From Onchocerca lupi (Eukaryota > Nematoda > Chromadorea > Rhabditida > Onchocercidae): a stretch of 64,000 nt of DNA. The notes beneath the pieces are model-generated. The model was given only the letters and a program-made list of their open reading frames with translations, did no database searches and was not told the origin of the DNA. The stretch covers positions 1 through 64,000 of the forward strand of contig JAOVVO010000359.1 of the NCBI GenBank assembly GCA_028564675.1, written 5' to 3'. Shown in pieces: positions 62,226 to 64,000 of the stretch. Made by a program: the position numbers and the translations under genes. The stretch's first letter is position 1; each line of letters starts with the position of its first letter.

Positions 62226-64000
62226 ACGTGGCCGCCTTGCAAATAAGCTAGTTTATAAATAAATTTGTCGCATCTTTTCTTTTCATTTCACAATAATGAA
62301 TATGAAAATATGATAATTAAATTATGGACATGATAAAGAATAAGTAAGTATTGGTAAATAGGAAGACTGCAAGTTTTAGCATGAACATTCTTCTGTTGAA
62401 TTACAATTAATTTATATGAAAGATCTAAAAATAAATGAGGATTTACTGACTAACGCTGATTTGAATTTTTATCAAGTTCAAATTAAGGCTTTCTTAAAAT
62501 GTACGGAGATGGTGATAGAAAACTAAAGGAACGATAGGAAAATGTAAGTAGGAATTAGAATTTGAGCGCTTGCAAAATATTCTCTTTAAAAGAAGAAAAT
62601 AAAAAATTTTAATCCGCAATTGAAAGATTCAAAAAGAAAATAAATTATGAAGAAAATAAAAATAAATACGCAACGACAGAAAGACAGATTCTGTCAAGCA
62701 GACATGAAATTAGTAACCAAAAATGAAGAGTTTTAAAAAACGCAAACTGATTCATCTCAATGGAATAAGGGCTTAGAAGTAAATTGAATCGCGAAAAAAG
62801 TAAAATTATAAGCAGAGATCTGAAAAGGGCATTGATGTGAAAAAATTGAAAAAAGGAAGAGGAAGATTAAAGAAATAGTTACAAGAAATGAACAAATGTT
62901 CACTGAACTGAAAAGTTAGTCAAATAATCACAAAAGTTTGGTTCTTTTATAAATTGTGCTAACAGTACAACTGTTAATTTATTAAATGTCCGGAAGGCAA
63001 TTTGGGTTAAATAATTAGCATAAAATAATTCTTTTGTTAAAATATAGGAACTATTTTCTCAATATTATCTTGGCAATTTTAAATTTTTATCTAAACTTTT
63101 TCCTGACTGTTGACCAATGTCAGCAAATCATCGTTAGATAAAGGAAATTCCAAGTTGAACAAAGAAAAAAAAAATCTGATTGATTTGAATGAACTTAATT
63201 TTAGTGCTAATAGAAATATTAATCATAAATTGCCGCTTTTATTTCAACTAATCAATTCTATCAAGTCTGTTAACGATTTCTCTCTCTTTTGTCTCCACGT
63301 TAAAATATGAAATATATTGAGTAATAAATTAATGCTTCGTCACATCCTTCAAATTTATTGAACTATTTTAGAAAGGATTTGAGATTGTTAAAATTTCAAA
63401 ATGTTCTCAAATAATTTACTATATATTTTCAAGTATTTAACTTTTTTTGTGAAATAATATCAGCTAAGAATTCATTATTGATCGATGAGTATCGCAAATC
63501 TCGATGTAGTTTTTTCAAAAAAAAAAAAAAAAAGAAAAAAAAATAGGACGGATAACTGCCAAGCCTGAATCTGCATACATCTCTATTATTATCAATGGAA
63601 TTGGTCGAATAGATATATGCTCAACAATGAAATTGACCAGAAGTTTTTGAGAAATCAGATTATCTTTAAATCTTTAATTAATTATCAGGATCTAATCAAC
63701 ATTATTTTTATTACCAGCAAAATTATCAGACTTTATTCTTCAATGTAAAGCATCTTCCATCTTATATAACGTCTTTATCAAAGAGAGCGTCAGATAAAAC
63801 CAGATTTCATTAAAATGCTTGTAACTGAATCAATTCATTGAATTCACTTCAGTGTGCATGTATCAGTGTGCTTTGTTTATAATTTGTTCTGATAAACGAG
63901 CTTAAAATTAAACTGAATTTAAACATGAGAAAATTCAGCGCAATTGAAACTTACAGCATAATAAGCTAGTAAGTAAAATAGTCATGGAATTGTATTTTGA

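Larger units (their letters stand above)
58550..64000. other. 5.4 kb without a supported gene
   Basis: AT-rich with long A/T tracts (61220-61240, 63515-63545). A GC-richer stretch at about 59150-59245 with TTTTTCCCGC and a plus-strand ATATAAAACC (about 59233) may be the promoter region of the unrecognised minus-strand gene. An 81-codon plus frame at 59269-59514 has an Asn-rich, simple composition and crosses a local duplication, so I do not call it. Other contents are listed separately. Confidence 0.55.

Noticed and set aside
1..64000. tRNA, rRNA, CRISPR arrays, bacterial operons
   Set aside because: None seen on either strand by eye; a tRNA could be missed without a covariance search.

Overview
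The window looks like nuclear DNA of a parasitic nematode, most likely a clade III (filarial-type) worm. It is very AT-rich, with many short exons, introns from under 100 bp to a few kb, acceptors of the TTTTCAG/TTTTTAG kind, and gene models that match nematode-specific proteins (ANC-1 with giant tandem repeats, a TAX-2-type channel). There are no bacterial operons, CRISPR arrays or phage genes. All exon boundaries below were read by hand from splice consensus, reading-frame phase and protein continuity; no transcript data were available.

Layout. (1) 1-27749, minus strand: the 5' two thirds or less of an anc-1-like giant gene (nesprin/KASH family). I resolve 37 exons in one continuous phase, about 3259 residues: two calponin-homology domains, a long spectrin-like/coiled-coil region, then the start of a giant tandem repeat (period about 1437 residues). 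The gene runs off the left edge; the KASH end is outside. Candidate upstream first exons lie at 28737-28788 and 33759-33955. (2) 35595-39622, minus: GMPPA homologue, 8 exons, 420 residues. (3) 40369-43858, minus: TFG-1 homologue, 6 exons, 518 residues, PB1 domain plus P/Q-rich tail. (4) 48592-54029, plus: TAX-2-type cyclic-nucleotide-gated channel subunit, 14 exons, about 683 residues, with one exon junction that seems to need an AT-AG intron. (5) 55118-58549 (perhaps to 59176), minus: an unrecognised basic, low-complexity protein, 6 to 7 exons. (6) 58550-64000: no gene seen; repeats and a long hairpin.

Dispersed elements: a repeat family with ends reading TATAAATAAAAATGT, at about 33217, 45575, 61741 and 62038, is linked to short repeats with a core TTTCCCGCCAAAA that resembles the E2F site. 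A possible LTR relic sits in a GMPPA intron.

How the genes relate: ANC-1 anchors nuclei and organelles to the cytoskeleton; TFG acts at ER exit sites and GMPPA tunes GDP-mannose supply for glycosylation, so those two neighbours both serve the early secretory pathway; TAX-2 is a sensory-neuron transduction channel. From memory the C. elegans counterparts of all four are on chromosome I, so the block looks like conserved macrosynteny rather than a functional cluster.
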